Assembly: GCA_025453975.1 (NCBI GenBank)
Contig: JALOPI010000032.1
Coordinates: 1-42,900 of the forward strand
Length of the DNA: 42,900 nucleotides
Source: Syntrophobacteraceae bacterium
GTDB lineage: Bacteria; Desulfobacterota; Syntrophobacteria; Syntrophobacterales; Syntrophobacteraceae
Direction: 5' to 3'
This document shows positions 35,635 to 42,900 of the stretch, piece after piece. The notes under the pieces were generated by a model. It was not told where the DNA came from. It searched no databases and saw nothing but the letters and a program-made list of their open reading frames with translations. The position numbers were made by a program, and so were the translations under genes. Every line of letters begins with the position of its first letter. Positions within the stretch are counted from its first letter, which is position 1.

Positions 35635-37299
35635 ATGCAAGATAAGGCTTACAGGAGACTCTTCTGGAAGATTGTCGCGACGACACTCTCTTTCTCCCTG
35701 GTCCCGTTGCTGGCTCTGGGCTTCAGCATGTACCGCGAGTTTCGAGTCTCCTACACCGCCAAGATCATGGAAAGTCTGCGGACTCTGACGGAGAACAGAA
35801 GCCACGCCATCGATCTTTTTCTGGATGAGCGCATTTCACAGCTGAATACCATCGCTTACACGCACACCTTCGAGAATCTCACCGACGAAGCCTATCTGAA
35901 CAGTGTGTTCACGCTCATGCAGAGCCGGTCCAGGTCCTTCGTGGACATCGGGATCATCGACCGGAACGGGATTCATGCGGCGTATGTGGGGCCTTACGAG
36001 CTCAAGGGGCTGGATTACAGCAACGAGAGCTGGTTTCAGGAGGTGCTGCTGCGCGGGGTTTACGTGAGCGACGTCTTCACGGGGTTCAGGAGGTTTCCGC
36101 ACTTCATCATCGCCATCGCCCGGCGCCAGGAGAATCGCATCTGGATTTTGAGGGCCACCATCGATACGGAGATTTTCGACGGCATGGTCAAGGCGGCCCA
36201 GGTGGGGCAGCGAGGCGACGCTTTCGTCGTCAACAAGGATGGGATCCTGCAGACCCCGCCGCGATTCGGCGAAAAGCTGCTTTCCATGGCGAATTATCCC
36301 ATCTCGTCCCGGTTCGCCGGGACTCGCCTGGAGGAGAAGGAGCTGGGCGGGGAGATGGCCCTCTTTGCCGCGGCATGGCTGCGAAACAAGGATTGGCTCC
36401 TGGTGGTGAAGGAGGATCCACGCGAGGAGCTGCTGCCGCTGGCCCACGCGAGGCTGCTGGTGGTGGGGCTCGGTGTGGGTGGTGTATTGCTGATTGTGGT
36501 GGGGACCGTTTTCGTCGCCCGTGTGATGATCGGGCAGCTCATCAAATCTGAACGCGAGAAAGCCTATCTGGATGCTACCTTGATGCAGTCGACCAAGATG
36601 GCGGCTCTTGGAAAGCTGGCGGCGGGTATTGCCCATGAGGTGAACAATCCCCTGGCGGTCATCAAGGAAAAGGTGGGCTGGATCAGGGATCTTCTCTCGG
36701 AAGAAGAGATCCAGGGCAGTGAGAACTATGGCGAGTTCGAGGATGCCGTCCGAAAGATCGACTACCACGTGGATCGGGCCAAGAAGGTGACACATCGGCT
36801 GCTGGGCTTCGCGCGTCGCATGGAGCCCGTGCTGGAAAAGGTCGACGTCAACAGGGTCCTGGACGAGACCATCGATTTCCTGCGCAACGAGGCCCATTAT
36901 CGAAGCATCACCATCCAGACCGAATTTTGCCGGGATCTGCCCCAGACCATGAGCGATTCGTCTCAGCTTCAGCAGGTGTTCCTGAACATATTGAACAATG
37001 CCATCGATGCGGTGGGGAAGGATGGCCTGATCTCCGTCACCACTCAGTATCGGCCGAGCGACAGAGAAATAGCTATTATCATTCAAGATAACGGTCCGGG
37101 TATTCCCAATGAGATGTTGACGAGGATTTTCGATCCCTTTTTCACGACCAAGGAGATGGGGTCTGGAACGGGTCTGGGCCTTTCCATCAGCTACAGTATC
37201 ATCGAGAAGCTCGGGGGACGCATCCTCGTGGCCAGTGAGGTGGGACAGGGAACGGCCTTCACCATCTATCTGCCGATCAAGGATGGGCCTCCCATCTGA
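35635..37299 (+). CDS. membrane sensor histidine kinase with Cache-like domain
   Basis: A 554-residue kinase. The first membrane segment is about 13-33. A large extracytoplasmic dCache-like domain follows (about 40-270, including [18 protein letters not shown] and [16 protein letters not shown]). The second membrane segment is about 278-302, then a coiled linker. HisKA has H334 in [12 protein letters not shown], and HATPase has DNGPGI and GTGLGL. ATG 35635 has AGGTG 6 bases upstream and ATG 35629 is an alternative; an upstream TTG 35539 is unlikely. A receiver-only gene follows, so output would pass by phosphotransfer to a single-domain regulator. Confidence 0.88.
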   Translation: MQDKAYRRLFWKIVATTLSFSLVPLLALGFSMYREFRVSYTAKIMESLRTLTENRSHAIDLFLDERISQLNTIAYTHTFENLTDEAYLNSVFTLMQSRSRSFVDIGIIDRNGIHAAYVGPYELKGLDYSNESWFQEVLLRGVYVSDVFTGFRRFPHFIIAIARRQENRIWILRATIDTEIFDGMVKAAQVGQRGDAFVVNKDGILQTPPRFGEKLLSMANYPISSRFAGTRLEEKELGGEMALFAAAWLRNKDWLLVVKEDPREELLPLAHARLLVVGLGVGGVLLIVVGTVFVARVMIGQLIKSEREKAYLDATLMQSTKMAALGKLAAGIAHEVNNPLAVIKEKVGWIRDLLSEEEIQGSENYGEFEDAVRKIDYHVDRAKKVTHRLLGFARRMEPVLEKVDVNRVLDETIDFLRNEAHYRSITIQTEFCRDLPQTMSDSSQLQQVFLNILNNAIDAVGKDGLISVTTQYRPSDREIAIIIQDNGPGIPNEMLTRIFDPFFTTKEMGSGTGLGLSISYSIIEKLGGRILVASEVGQGTAFTIYLPIKDGPPI

Positions 37300-37408
37300 T
37301 GGCCTGGCCGTGGGCATGAGATCCAGCGCCCGGAATCATGGTCTGCAAAGGTCGGACACGATGCATCCCCCTGGGGGACGGCTTGTGCTCCGGCGGTGAG
37401 GGGAAGGC

Positions 37409-37819
37409 ATGGAGTCGTTCAGGGTTCTCGTGGTCGACGACGAGCTGGATTTCCTTGAAACGCTCGTCAAGCGACTCAAGAGGCGCAAGGTGGATGCCTC
37501 GGGCGTGTCCAGCGGCACCGAAGCCCTGCAGCTGCTGGAGCAGGAGCATTTCGACGTGGTCATTCTGGATATCCGCATGCCCGGAATGGACGGCATCGAT
37601 ACCCTGCGCGAGATGAAGCGAAAGCGCCCCCTCATGGAGGTGATCCTTCTGACCGGCCATGCGTCGGTGGAATCCGGGATGCAGGGCATGCAGCTGGGCG
37701 CATTCGACTATGTCATGAAGCCCGCCGAGTTTGAGGATATCCTGGAGAAGGTCCGGCAGGCCTACGATCGCAAGAAGCTCCATGAGGAAAAGCTCAAAGA
37801 ACAGAAAATGCTCCAGTGA
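37409..37819 (+). CDS. stand-alone receiver-domain protein
   Basis: A 136-residue single receiver domain with phospho-acceptor Asp54 (VVILDIRMPGMDG), the conserved threonine in LLTGHAS and Lys in VMKPAEF, and a short charged helix at the C-terminus (EEKLKEQKM). There is no output domain. GAGGGGAAGGC is just before ATG 37409. It lies between two histidine kinases and could be a phosphate relay or act by protein contact. Confidence 0.9.
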   Translation: MESFRVLVVDDELDFLETLVKRLKRRKVDASGVSSGTEALQLLEQEHFDVVILDIRMPGMDGIDTLREMKRKRPLMEVILLTGHASVESGMQGMQLGAFDYVMKPAEFEDILEKVRQAYDRKKLHEEKLKEQKMLQ

Positions 37820-37866
37820 CGCATCAGCCTCTCGAGCGGTTGAGAGTGGCTGCGGCAGAGGGTTGA

Positions 37867-38796
37867 ATGGTGCGGCGAACGAGCTGGCCCGAGCGTGATC
37901 TCCCCTTTTGGCTGGACTACCTTCCCGCCGCCGTCATGGTGATGGGCTCTGTGGTGCTCTGGATCACGGGGCCCCGTCTGGTGGGGGGCGTGGCGCTGTT
38001 GGCGGCCTGCGGGGGGATGTTTTCCGTCCGGCGGCTTCAGTCTGAGATCCGCCGCGCCTCCGAGCAGCGGTGCTTTCTGGACCAGCAGCTGATCCAGTCT
38101 CAGAAGCTTGCCTCCATCGGGGAGCTTTCCTCGGGGATCGCCCATGAGATCAACAATCCGCTGGCCATCATCGGCCAGGAAGTGGAGTGGATTCGACATG
38201 TGGTAGCGGAATCGGCCGGAAGCATGGGGCCCGCCGAGTCCGAGCTGAAAGACTCGCTCCAGGAGATCGCGCGCCAGGTCGAGCGTTGTGGCGAGATCAC
38301 CCACAAGCTGCTCGATTTCGCCCGCAAGAAGGAGCCGCTCATCCAGTCGGTGGACATCAACCGGCTGGTGGAGGACATGGCCCGGCTCGTGGAGCGGGAA
38401 GCCACTTTGCACAACATCCGCCTGGAGCGAGCTTACGCCCATGACCTGCCCGTCACCAAGACCGATGCCCCCCTCGTCCGGCAAGTCGTGCTCAACATTT
38501 TGAACAACGCGACCCACGCCATCGGAAAGGACGGCACCATCACCATCCGGACCCGGGCCCGGGAGAACGCGGGGATCGAGATCCTGGTGAGCGACACGGG
38601 CTGCGGGGTACCGCCGGAGCATCTGGACAAGATTTTCGATCCCTTCTTCACCACGAAAGCTCCCGGCAAGGGGACCGGGCTGGGGCTGTCCATCTGCCAC
38701 GGCATCATGGAGCGTCTGGGAGGGGGTATTTCCCTCGAGAGCAAGGTGGGGCAGGGAACGACCTTCACGATTCAGCTGCCCTCGGCCAACGATTAG
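37867..38796 (+). CDS. short membrane histidine kinase without a sensor domain
   Basis: A 309-residue kinase. Two closely spaced membrane segments (about 16-35 and 38-52) form a hairpin with almost no periplasmic part. The coiled linker leads directly into HisKA with H93 in IAHEINNPLAII and HATPase with DTGCGV and GTGLGL. Lacking a sensor domain, it probably responds to a partner protein or membrane state. It has a receiver-only gene on each side and belongs to the same kinase subgroup as the kinase at 35635-37299, suggesting duplication. Confidence 0.88.
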   Translation: MVRRTSWPERDLPFWLDYLPAAVMVMGSVVLWITGPRLVGGVALLAACGGMFSVRRLQSEIRRASEQRCFLDQQLIQSQKLASIGELSSGIAHEINNPLAIIGQEVEWIRHVVAESAGSMGPAESELKDSLQEIARQVERCGEITHKLLDFARKKEPLIQSVDINRLVEDMARLVEREATLHNIRLERAYAHDLPVTKTDAPLVRQVVLNILNNATHAIGKDGTITIRTRARENAGIEILVSDTGCGVPPEHLDKIFDPFFTTKAPGKGTGLGLSICHGIMERLGGGISLESKVGQGTTFTIQLPSAND

Positions 38797-38810
38797 GGAG
38801 AGTCTTGAAA

Positions 38811-39254
38811 ATGGCGGGAAAGCCCAAGGTTTTGATTGTGGACGATGAAGAGCGCTTCAGGGTCACCCTCGGCAAGCTGCTGGGCTCCAAGGGGCTCGAG
38901 GTGAAGACGCTGGGGAGTGGACGCGAGGCGCTGAGGGAGCTGGAGGAGACCGCGTACGACGTGGTGCTGCTGGACGTCAAGATGCCTGAAATGAGCGGTG
39001 TCGAGGCGCTGGCGGCCATCAAGAAGACGCACCCCAATCTTGAGGTCATCATCCTGACCGGTCATGCCTCGGTGGATGTGGCCGTCGACATCATGCGGCT
39101 GGGGGGCTACGAGTATCTGCTCAAGCCGTGTCCCCTGGAGGACCTCCTCGACAAGATCGAAACGGCCTATGAGCGCAAGGTGGCCAGGGAGGAGAGGATG
39201 GGCCGGACGTCAGGCCCGGGCGGGTCCGACGGCGCTCCAGGGGACCGTGGCTGA
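38811..39254 (+). CDS. stand-alone receiver-domain protein
   Basis: A 147-residue receiver domain with phospho-acceptor Asp55 (VVLLDVKMPEMSG), the LTGHASVDVAVD stretch and Lys in LLKPCPLED, followed by a Gly/Pro-rich tail without an output domain. GGGAGAG precedes ATG 38811 by 8 bases. It follows its kinase gene by 14 bases and precedes the octaheme cytochrome by 68 bases. Confidence 0.9.
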   Translation: MAGKPKVLIVDDEERFRVTLGKLLGSKGLEVKTLGSGREALRELEETAYDVVLLDVKMPEMSGVEALAAIKKTHPNLEVIILTGHASVDVAVDIMRLGGYEYLLKPCPLEDLLDKIETAYERKVAREERMGRTSGPGGSDGAPGDRG

Positions 39255-39322
39255 AAGTCGGGATGATTTCGCGCAGACAGTGGCTTTGTCAATGGGCTGC
39301 CCATGGGGAGGGGAAGGATTCG

Positions 39323-40846
39323 ATGCAGATTCTGTTCTGGATCTTGGTCGGTTCGGTGGTTCTGGGGGCCGCGCCCCTGTCCCGGGCCGATGAGGTGCGC
39401 ATGAGCGGCGCCACCGAGGAGTGCCTGGGGTGTCACTCGGCCCTGCATCCCGGAATTGTGGAAAGTTGGAAGAAGAGCCGCCATTCCCGGACTACGCCCG
39501 GTGCGGCCGTGGCGGTGGAGGGACTTGCCAGCCGGTTCAGCAGCCGTTCCGTGCCCGAGGACCTCAAGGGCACGTCGGTGGGCTGTGCCGAGTGCCATAC
39601 GCTTTCTCCCGATTCCCACAAGGACACCTTTGAGCATAACGGGCACTCGATCCATGTGGTGGTGAGCCCCAGGGACTGCTCCACCTGCCACACGAAGGAG
39701 GCCGAGCAGTTCAGCCGGAATCTCATGGCCCACGCCCATGGCAACCTGGTGGGTAACAGCCTTTATCAGCTCCTGACCCAGTCCATCAACGGACTCCCGG
39801 TGGTCGAGGGAGCCCGGGTGGTTATGAAGCCCTCGGAGCGGGGCACGGATGAAGAGTCCTGTCTGTACTGCCATGGCACGCGGCTGGAGGTGACGGGCAC
39901 CCAGTCTCGCGAGACGGAGATGGGCACCATGGAGTTCCCCGTCATCGCCGGCTGGCCCAATGGGGGCGTGGGACGCATCAATCTCGATGGGAGCAAGGGA
40001 AGCTGCTCCGCCTGCCACACCCGCCATGACTTCTCCATCGAGATGGCTCGAAAGCCCTACACGTGCAAGGAATGCCATGTGGGACCGGATGTTCCGGCCG
40101 CCAAGGTCTACGAGGCCAGCAAGCATGGCAATATCTACTCCGCCAAGGGACATTCCTGGGAGTTCGGGGCCGTTCCCTGGACCATCGGAAAGGACTTTGG
40201 GGCCCCCACCTGTGCCGGCTGCCACATGAGCCTCCTGGTGGACACCGAGGGGAAGGTGGTGGTGGAGCGGTCCCATGAGGTGAAAGACCGGCTGCCGTGG
40301 CGCATATTCGGGCTCGTCTACGCCCATCCTCACCCACGGGAGCCCGACACGACGGTGATTCAGAACGCCGGTGGGCTGCCTCTCCCGACGGAGCTGGACG
40401 GCAAGTTCGTCGACAAGTTCCTGTACAGCGAACAGGAGCGGGAGAAGGCTCGCAAGACCATGCAGACCCCCTGCCTGGCCTGCCACGACGCATCCTGGGT
40501 GGACGGCCACTGGGAGCGCTTCATGAACACCATCCAGCACACCAACGCAGCTACCCTGGCGGCCACCCAGCTCATGCAGGAGGTGTGGAAGCGCGACCTC
40601 GCCGTCAATCACACCAAGGGGGGGAGCCCCTTCGATGAGCTCATCGAAAAGGTGTGGAGCGACGTCTGGCTTTTTTACGCCAATACGGTGCGCTTTGCGT
40701 CGGCCATGGGGGGGGGCGGTGACTACGCCGTCTTTGCCGACGGGAAGTATCATCTGACTCGGGCTATCCGGGAGATGGAAGACTGGCTCAAGGCCAGGAA
40801 GGGTGAGGGCGACAAGGCCCTCCAGGCCCCCCGCAAGGCCAGGTGA
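39323..40846 (+). CDS. octaheme cytochrome c of the hydroxylamine oxidoreductase family
   Basis: A 507-residue exported protein with a signal peptide (about 1-22, cleavage after SRA). It has eight CxxCH motifs: CLGCH, CAECH, CSTCH, CLYCH, CSACH, CKECH, CAGCH and CLACH. The stretch CHTRHDFSIEMARKPYTCKECH and YEASKHG matches HAO-like proteins closely. Nitrogen-cycle relatives oxidise hydroxylamine or, when the haem-crosslinking Tyr is missing, reduce nitrite or hydroxylamine. The loop that in HAO reads GPDHPQ is GPDVPA here, so the active-site His is replaced. The crosslinking Tyr could not be assigned with confidence. ATG 39323 has GGGGAAGGA upstream. It is last in a kinase-receiver gene row. 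Confidence 0.9.
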   Translation: MQILFWILVGSVVLGAAPLSRADEVRMSGATEECLGCHSALHPGIVESWKKSRHSRTTPGAAVAVEGLASRFSSRSVPEDLKGTSVGCAECHTLSPDSHKDTFEHNGHSIHVVVSPRDCSTCHTKEAEQFSRNLMAHAHGNLVGNSLYQLLTQSINGLPVVEGARVVMKPSERGTDEESCLYCHGTRLEVTGTQSRETEMGTMEFPVIAGWPNGGVGRINLDGSKGSCSACHTRHDFSIEMARKPYTCKECHVGPDVPAAKVYEASKHGNIYSAKGHSWEFGAVPWTIGKDFGAPTCAGCHMSLLVDTEGKVVVERSHEVKDRLPWRIFGLVYAHPHPREPDTTVIQNAGGLPLPTELDGKFVDKFLYSEQEREKARKTMQTPCLACHDASWVDGHWERFMNTIQHTNAATLAATQLMQEVWKRDLAVNHTKGGSPFDELIEKVWSDVWLFYANTVRFASAMGGGGDYAVFADGKYHLTRAIREMEDWLKARKGEGDKALQAPRKAR

Positions 40847-41109
40847 GGGAAGCGCCGGGTCGCGTGAGCGGCAGGAGGTATCTTCTCAATGAGCGGGGGC
40901 ATGACCAACAGGACGTCGGTGAGCGCGCCTGCCCTCTGACCTTCGAGGATTCTGGCTTTTTTCTCTCGCGTGGATCAGCTTGCATCACCGCGCATCATGA
41001 ATATCAGCGTCCCGTTGTTGAGTGGATGGGACACCGCAAGGCCCGCTCATTGAGAAAACACGGCACGAGCTTCTGGCGCCCGCCCTGGAGACGAGGGGTG
41101 TGGGAGGGC

Positions 41110-41940
41110 TCAGAACGGCAGGAGGCTGGTGGTGCCCGTTTCCCCATCGAAGTAGAGGAGCCGGTCGGCCCAGGCGGGCTCTTTCCCCGCCAGAATCCGC
41201 ATTGCCTCCATGGCCTGGAGGCTGCCGATGACGGCAGCCGTGGGTCCCGGAACCCCCATGGCCTCCTCGGCGGGATCGCGCTGGCGGCGCAGACCGTAGA
41301 TGGTCTCCAGCGAGTAGGCCGACCGGGGCATGAAGGTGCTGATCTGCCCCCACCAGCCGGCCACGGCGCCGTGAAGGAAGGGAATGGATCGCCTGCGGGC
41401 TCCCTCTTCCAGGGCGAAGCGGGCTGCGAGGTTGTCCAGGGCGTCCACGGCGATGTCCATTCCCGCCAGAAGCTCGAAAGCATTGTCTTCGTCCAGTCGG
41501 ACGGGGTGGGACTCCACATCCACGAAAGGATTGATGGTCCGAGCCCTCTCCGCCGCCGTTTCCGCCTTGGACTGTCCCAGGGCCTTCGTGTCGCTCATCC
41601 ACTGGCGATTCAGGTTGGATGGTGCGAAGACGTCCGGATCCACCAGGCGCAGGCAGCCGACCCCGGCCCGTGCCAGGAGCTGGATGATGGTCCCTCCAAG
41701 CCCTCCGCACCCGCACACCAGGGCGCTCCCCTCGCAGAGACGAATCTGCTCGCCGAGGCTCATAGCCTCGAAGTTCTTGAGATAACGGGCGGGGATGATC
41801 TCGCGGCCCAAAGCCATGACCTGGGCCTTCCGGGGTGATAGCCGTTCCCGCGCCGCCCAGTCCAGGAGCTGTGCATCGTCGATCACCTTGAGGATCTTTC
41901 CCTGGATCTGCGCTTCCTCGAGCTGGAATGTCGGGTCCAT
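41110..41940 (-). CDS. ThiF/MoeB/HesA-family adenylyltransferase-like protein
   Basis: A 276-residue protein of the E1-like superfamily that adenylates the C-terminus of small sulfur-carrier proteins. The nucleotide site is present: CGCGGLGG (76-83), LVDPDVF and SNLNRQ with the arginine. The long N-terminal helix region and the late GPTAAVIGSLQAMEAMRIL stretch are as in MoeB. The usual zinc-binding CxxC pairs seem to be missing; where MoeB has them, this protein reads RRQRDPAEE. ATG 41940 is chosen by domain extent; GGAGG is about 13 bases upstream. It converges on the cytochrome gene, and the 263 bases between them hold no gene I can support. No MoaD/ThiS partner lies nearby. Confidence 0.85.
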   Translation of the reverse strand: MDPTFQLEEAQIQGKILKVIDDAQLLDWAARERLSPRKAQVMALGREIIPARYLKNFEAMSLGEQIRLCEGSALVCGCGGLGGTIIQLLARAGVGCLRLVDPDVFAPSNLNRQWMSDTKALGQSKAETAAERARTINPFVDVESHPVRLDEDNAFELLAGMDIAVDALDNLAARFALEEGARRRSIPFLHGAVAGWWGQISTFMPRSAYSLETIYGLRRQRDPAEEAMGVPGPTAAVIGSLQAMEAMRILAGKEPAWADRLLYFDGETGTTSLLPF

Positions 41941-42030
41941 GGATGAGCAAAAGCCTCCGTCATGCGGGAACGATGAGTATCCCGGGGGCAACATACCGCA
42001 ATGCGGCGCCGCACGCACCCTCAATTCCCC

Positions 42031-42060
42031 TTGACACGGTTTTAGCCCCCTGAGTATATT
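42031..42060 (+). promoter_or_regulatory. sigma-70 promoter of the tRNA-Leu gene
   Basis: TTGACA (42031-42036) and TATATT (42055-42060) are separated by 18 bases and lie 14 bases before the tRNA. Confidence 0.75.
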
Positions 42061-42074
42061 CGCCGAACCTATTG

Positions 42075-42162
42075 GCCGGAGTGGTGAAACAGGTAGACGC
42101 GCTGGACTCAAAATCCAGTGGGCCTTGCGCCCATGCGAGTTCGATTCTCGCCTCCGGCACCA
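42075..42162 (+). tRNA. tRNA-Leu (anticodon CAA)
   Basis: A class II tRNA of 88 bases including the encoded CCA. The acceptor GCCGGAG (42075-42081) pairs with CTCCGGC (42152-42158), followed by A and CCA. The anticodon arm is CTGGA-CTCAAAA-TCCAG, so the anticodon is CAA. A long variable arm (GGGC...GCCC) and the T-arm GCGAG-TTCGATT-CTCGC are complete. It has its own promoter and terminator. Confidence 0.97.
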
Positions 42163-42171
42163 AGAAAACTC

Positions 42172-42206
42172 AAGGGGTTAGCCGATTCGGTCAGCCCTTT
42201 TTTTTT
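42172..42206 (+). terminator. intrinsic terminator of the tRNA-Leu gene
   Basis: A hairpin (AAGGGGTT then GCCG-ATT-CGGT and AGCCCTT, with one mismatch) leads into a run of nine T (42198-42206), 10 bases after the tRNA. Confidence 0.85.
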
Positions 42207-42312
42207 ATTGCTCAGATGGGCGATTGTGCCCGAAATTGTGCCCATCTGTGCCTGGTGATACTCTTCACGCCTTGCTGCAGCGGACTTGAGGTCCTCATTG
42301 TAAAATGAAAAA

Positions 42313-42633
42313 CTAACCTGGCACTGGGGAGCCGTCAAGGATACTCGAAAAGTGTGTGGCGCGAACGTTGCTAATGCGTTTCACCCCTCCTTGAAGCACA
42401 AGAAAACGGTAGCCAAAGCTAACGCCATCCAAGATCTTCCAGCAGTTTAAGGAAACACGCCCCTGATGGGTGGCTGACGACGGCTCCGGGTGGGACTCCC
42501 ACCACCCACGCGCGATCCGCTCCGGAGAGCGTCCTACGGCCGGGAGATTCACCGTGTTTCCGAAGCCGTCATCAACCCCCACCAGCCAGCCGCCAGAGGT
42601 TGACGCTACAGACAGAAAGAGAGGATGGGGCAT
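42313..42633 (-). CDS. unrecognised reading frame at the accessory edge
   Basis: A 106-codon frame starting at ATG 42633 without a clear ribosome binding site. It contains GGWLVGVDDGFGNTVNLP and GWWESHPEPSSATHQGRVSLN, with mixed composition unlike the neighbouring core genes. I recognise no family. Base composition here is clearly lower in G+C than the rest of the window, as expected for acquired DNA. It may be a small gene of a mobile element or a non-coding frame. Confidence 0.3.
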   Translation of the reverse strand: MPHPLFLSVASTSGGWLVGVDDGFGNTVNLPAVGRSPERIARGWWESHPEPSSATHQGRVSLNCWKILDGVSFGYRFLVLQGGVKRISNVRATHFSSILDGSPVPG

Positions 42634-42823
42634 GGCGAGGGGTCCCGCTCAAGCGGTAAATCATGGGCTTTGCCTGAGCCCTTCATGCGGTTGAGCGCCC
42701 ACACGCACCGCAATCTCGCCCTCGCCAACCCAATACGAATGTAGCGGATATGCTGTGGGGCGTCAACGGGATGACACCGAGAGAAATAAGGGCTTAGTAC
42801 CGGTCCACAGAAGAATGTGTCCA

Positions 42824-42900
42824 TTAAGCCGCCTCCTTGATCGTCAGAGGACAGGCCATCACTTTTGCGACAGACTTGGTGGTCCATTTGAACGGATGAG
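42824..42900 (-). pseudogene. possible transposase C-terminal fragment running off the right edge
   Basis: The minus strand reads an open frame from the window edge to TAA (42824-42826): HPFKWTTKSVAKVMACP, then LTIKEAA. A short PF(K/R)WT motif close to the C-terminus is typical of IS630-type transposases. Only 24 residues are visible, so the assignment is tentative; it could be an intact gene that continues outside. Confidence 0.3.

Noticed and set aside
40847..41109. Frames in the gap between the cytochrome and the ThiF-like gene
   Set aside because: The only long frame runs antisense through the ThiF-like gene; nothing independent is supported. No clear bidirectional terminator was found.
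42108..42338. Minus-strand frame ending in GAGGENRTRMGARPTGF
   Set aside because: The end is the antisense of the tRNA-Leu gene, a well-known false protein signature; only the weak recombinase-like stretch upstream is mentioned.

Overview
The window is GC-rich bacterial chromosome with long, closely packed and often overlapping genes, most on the + strand. Several features together suggest a Desulfobacterota (deltaproteobacterial), Syntrophobacter-like anaerobe: many two-component systems, a sigma-54 activator, an octaheme cytochrome c of the hydroxylamine-oxidoreductase family, an ADP-forming acyl-CoA synthetase, a pyruvate-formate-lyase-activase-like radical SAM protein and a MoeA fused to a binding-protein domain. 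The taxonomic assignment is inference.

Left part (1-15.2 kb): rarA has its own sigma-70 promoter and overlaps an NtrB-like kinase, followed by a sigma-54-type regulator with an unusual C-terminal domain. Next come a PAS-PAS NarX-type kinase and a NarL-type regulator. A seven-gene set (7.0-12.1 kb) follows: an SCO-like protein lacking the second copper cysteine, two NosL-family proteins, a small anchored protein, an FtsX-type ABC permease, its ATPase, and a polytopic protein with CC and CPFC cysteine motifs. No nosZ is present, so this looks like an envelope metal or thiol handling module with an unknown client. A second NarX/NarL-type kinase-regulator pair follows it.

Middle (15.2-34.4 kb): a possible tiny haem-motif ORF on the - strand; acyl-CoA synthetase plus a sugar-isomerase-like protein; a small secreted protein and Lon; a TtuA/NcsA-like tRNA thiolase whose 3' end overlaps lon tail to tail; a radical SAM protein; NAD kinase diverging from a REC-GGDEF protein; speD and speB behind a long, highly structured leader; a CorC-like CBS protein and Lnt; prfB with its programmed +1 frameshift; a PH-like protein; and MoeA-PBP overlapping a PflA-like radical SAM gene.

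Right part (35.4-42.9 kb): a strong promoter precedes two kinase plus stand-alone receiver pairs and the octaheme cytochrome. A convergent ThiF/MoeB-like gene follows. A tRNA-Leu(CAA) with its own promoter and terminator then marks the edge of a less GC-rich, probably mobile-element-derived end.

The two best candidates for undescribed biology are the NosL/SCO-like/ABC/CPFC gene set and the structured speD leader, where a long-range closing helix encloses three hairpins and a further hairpin covers the ribosome binding site. Next are the octaheme cytochrome with an altered active-site motif and the sigma-54 regulator with a winged-helix-like output domain.
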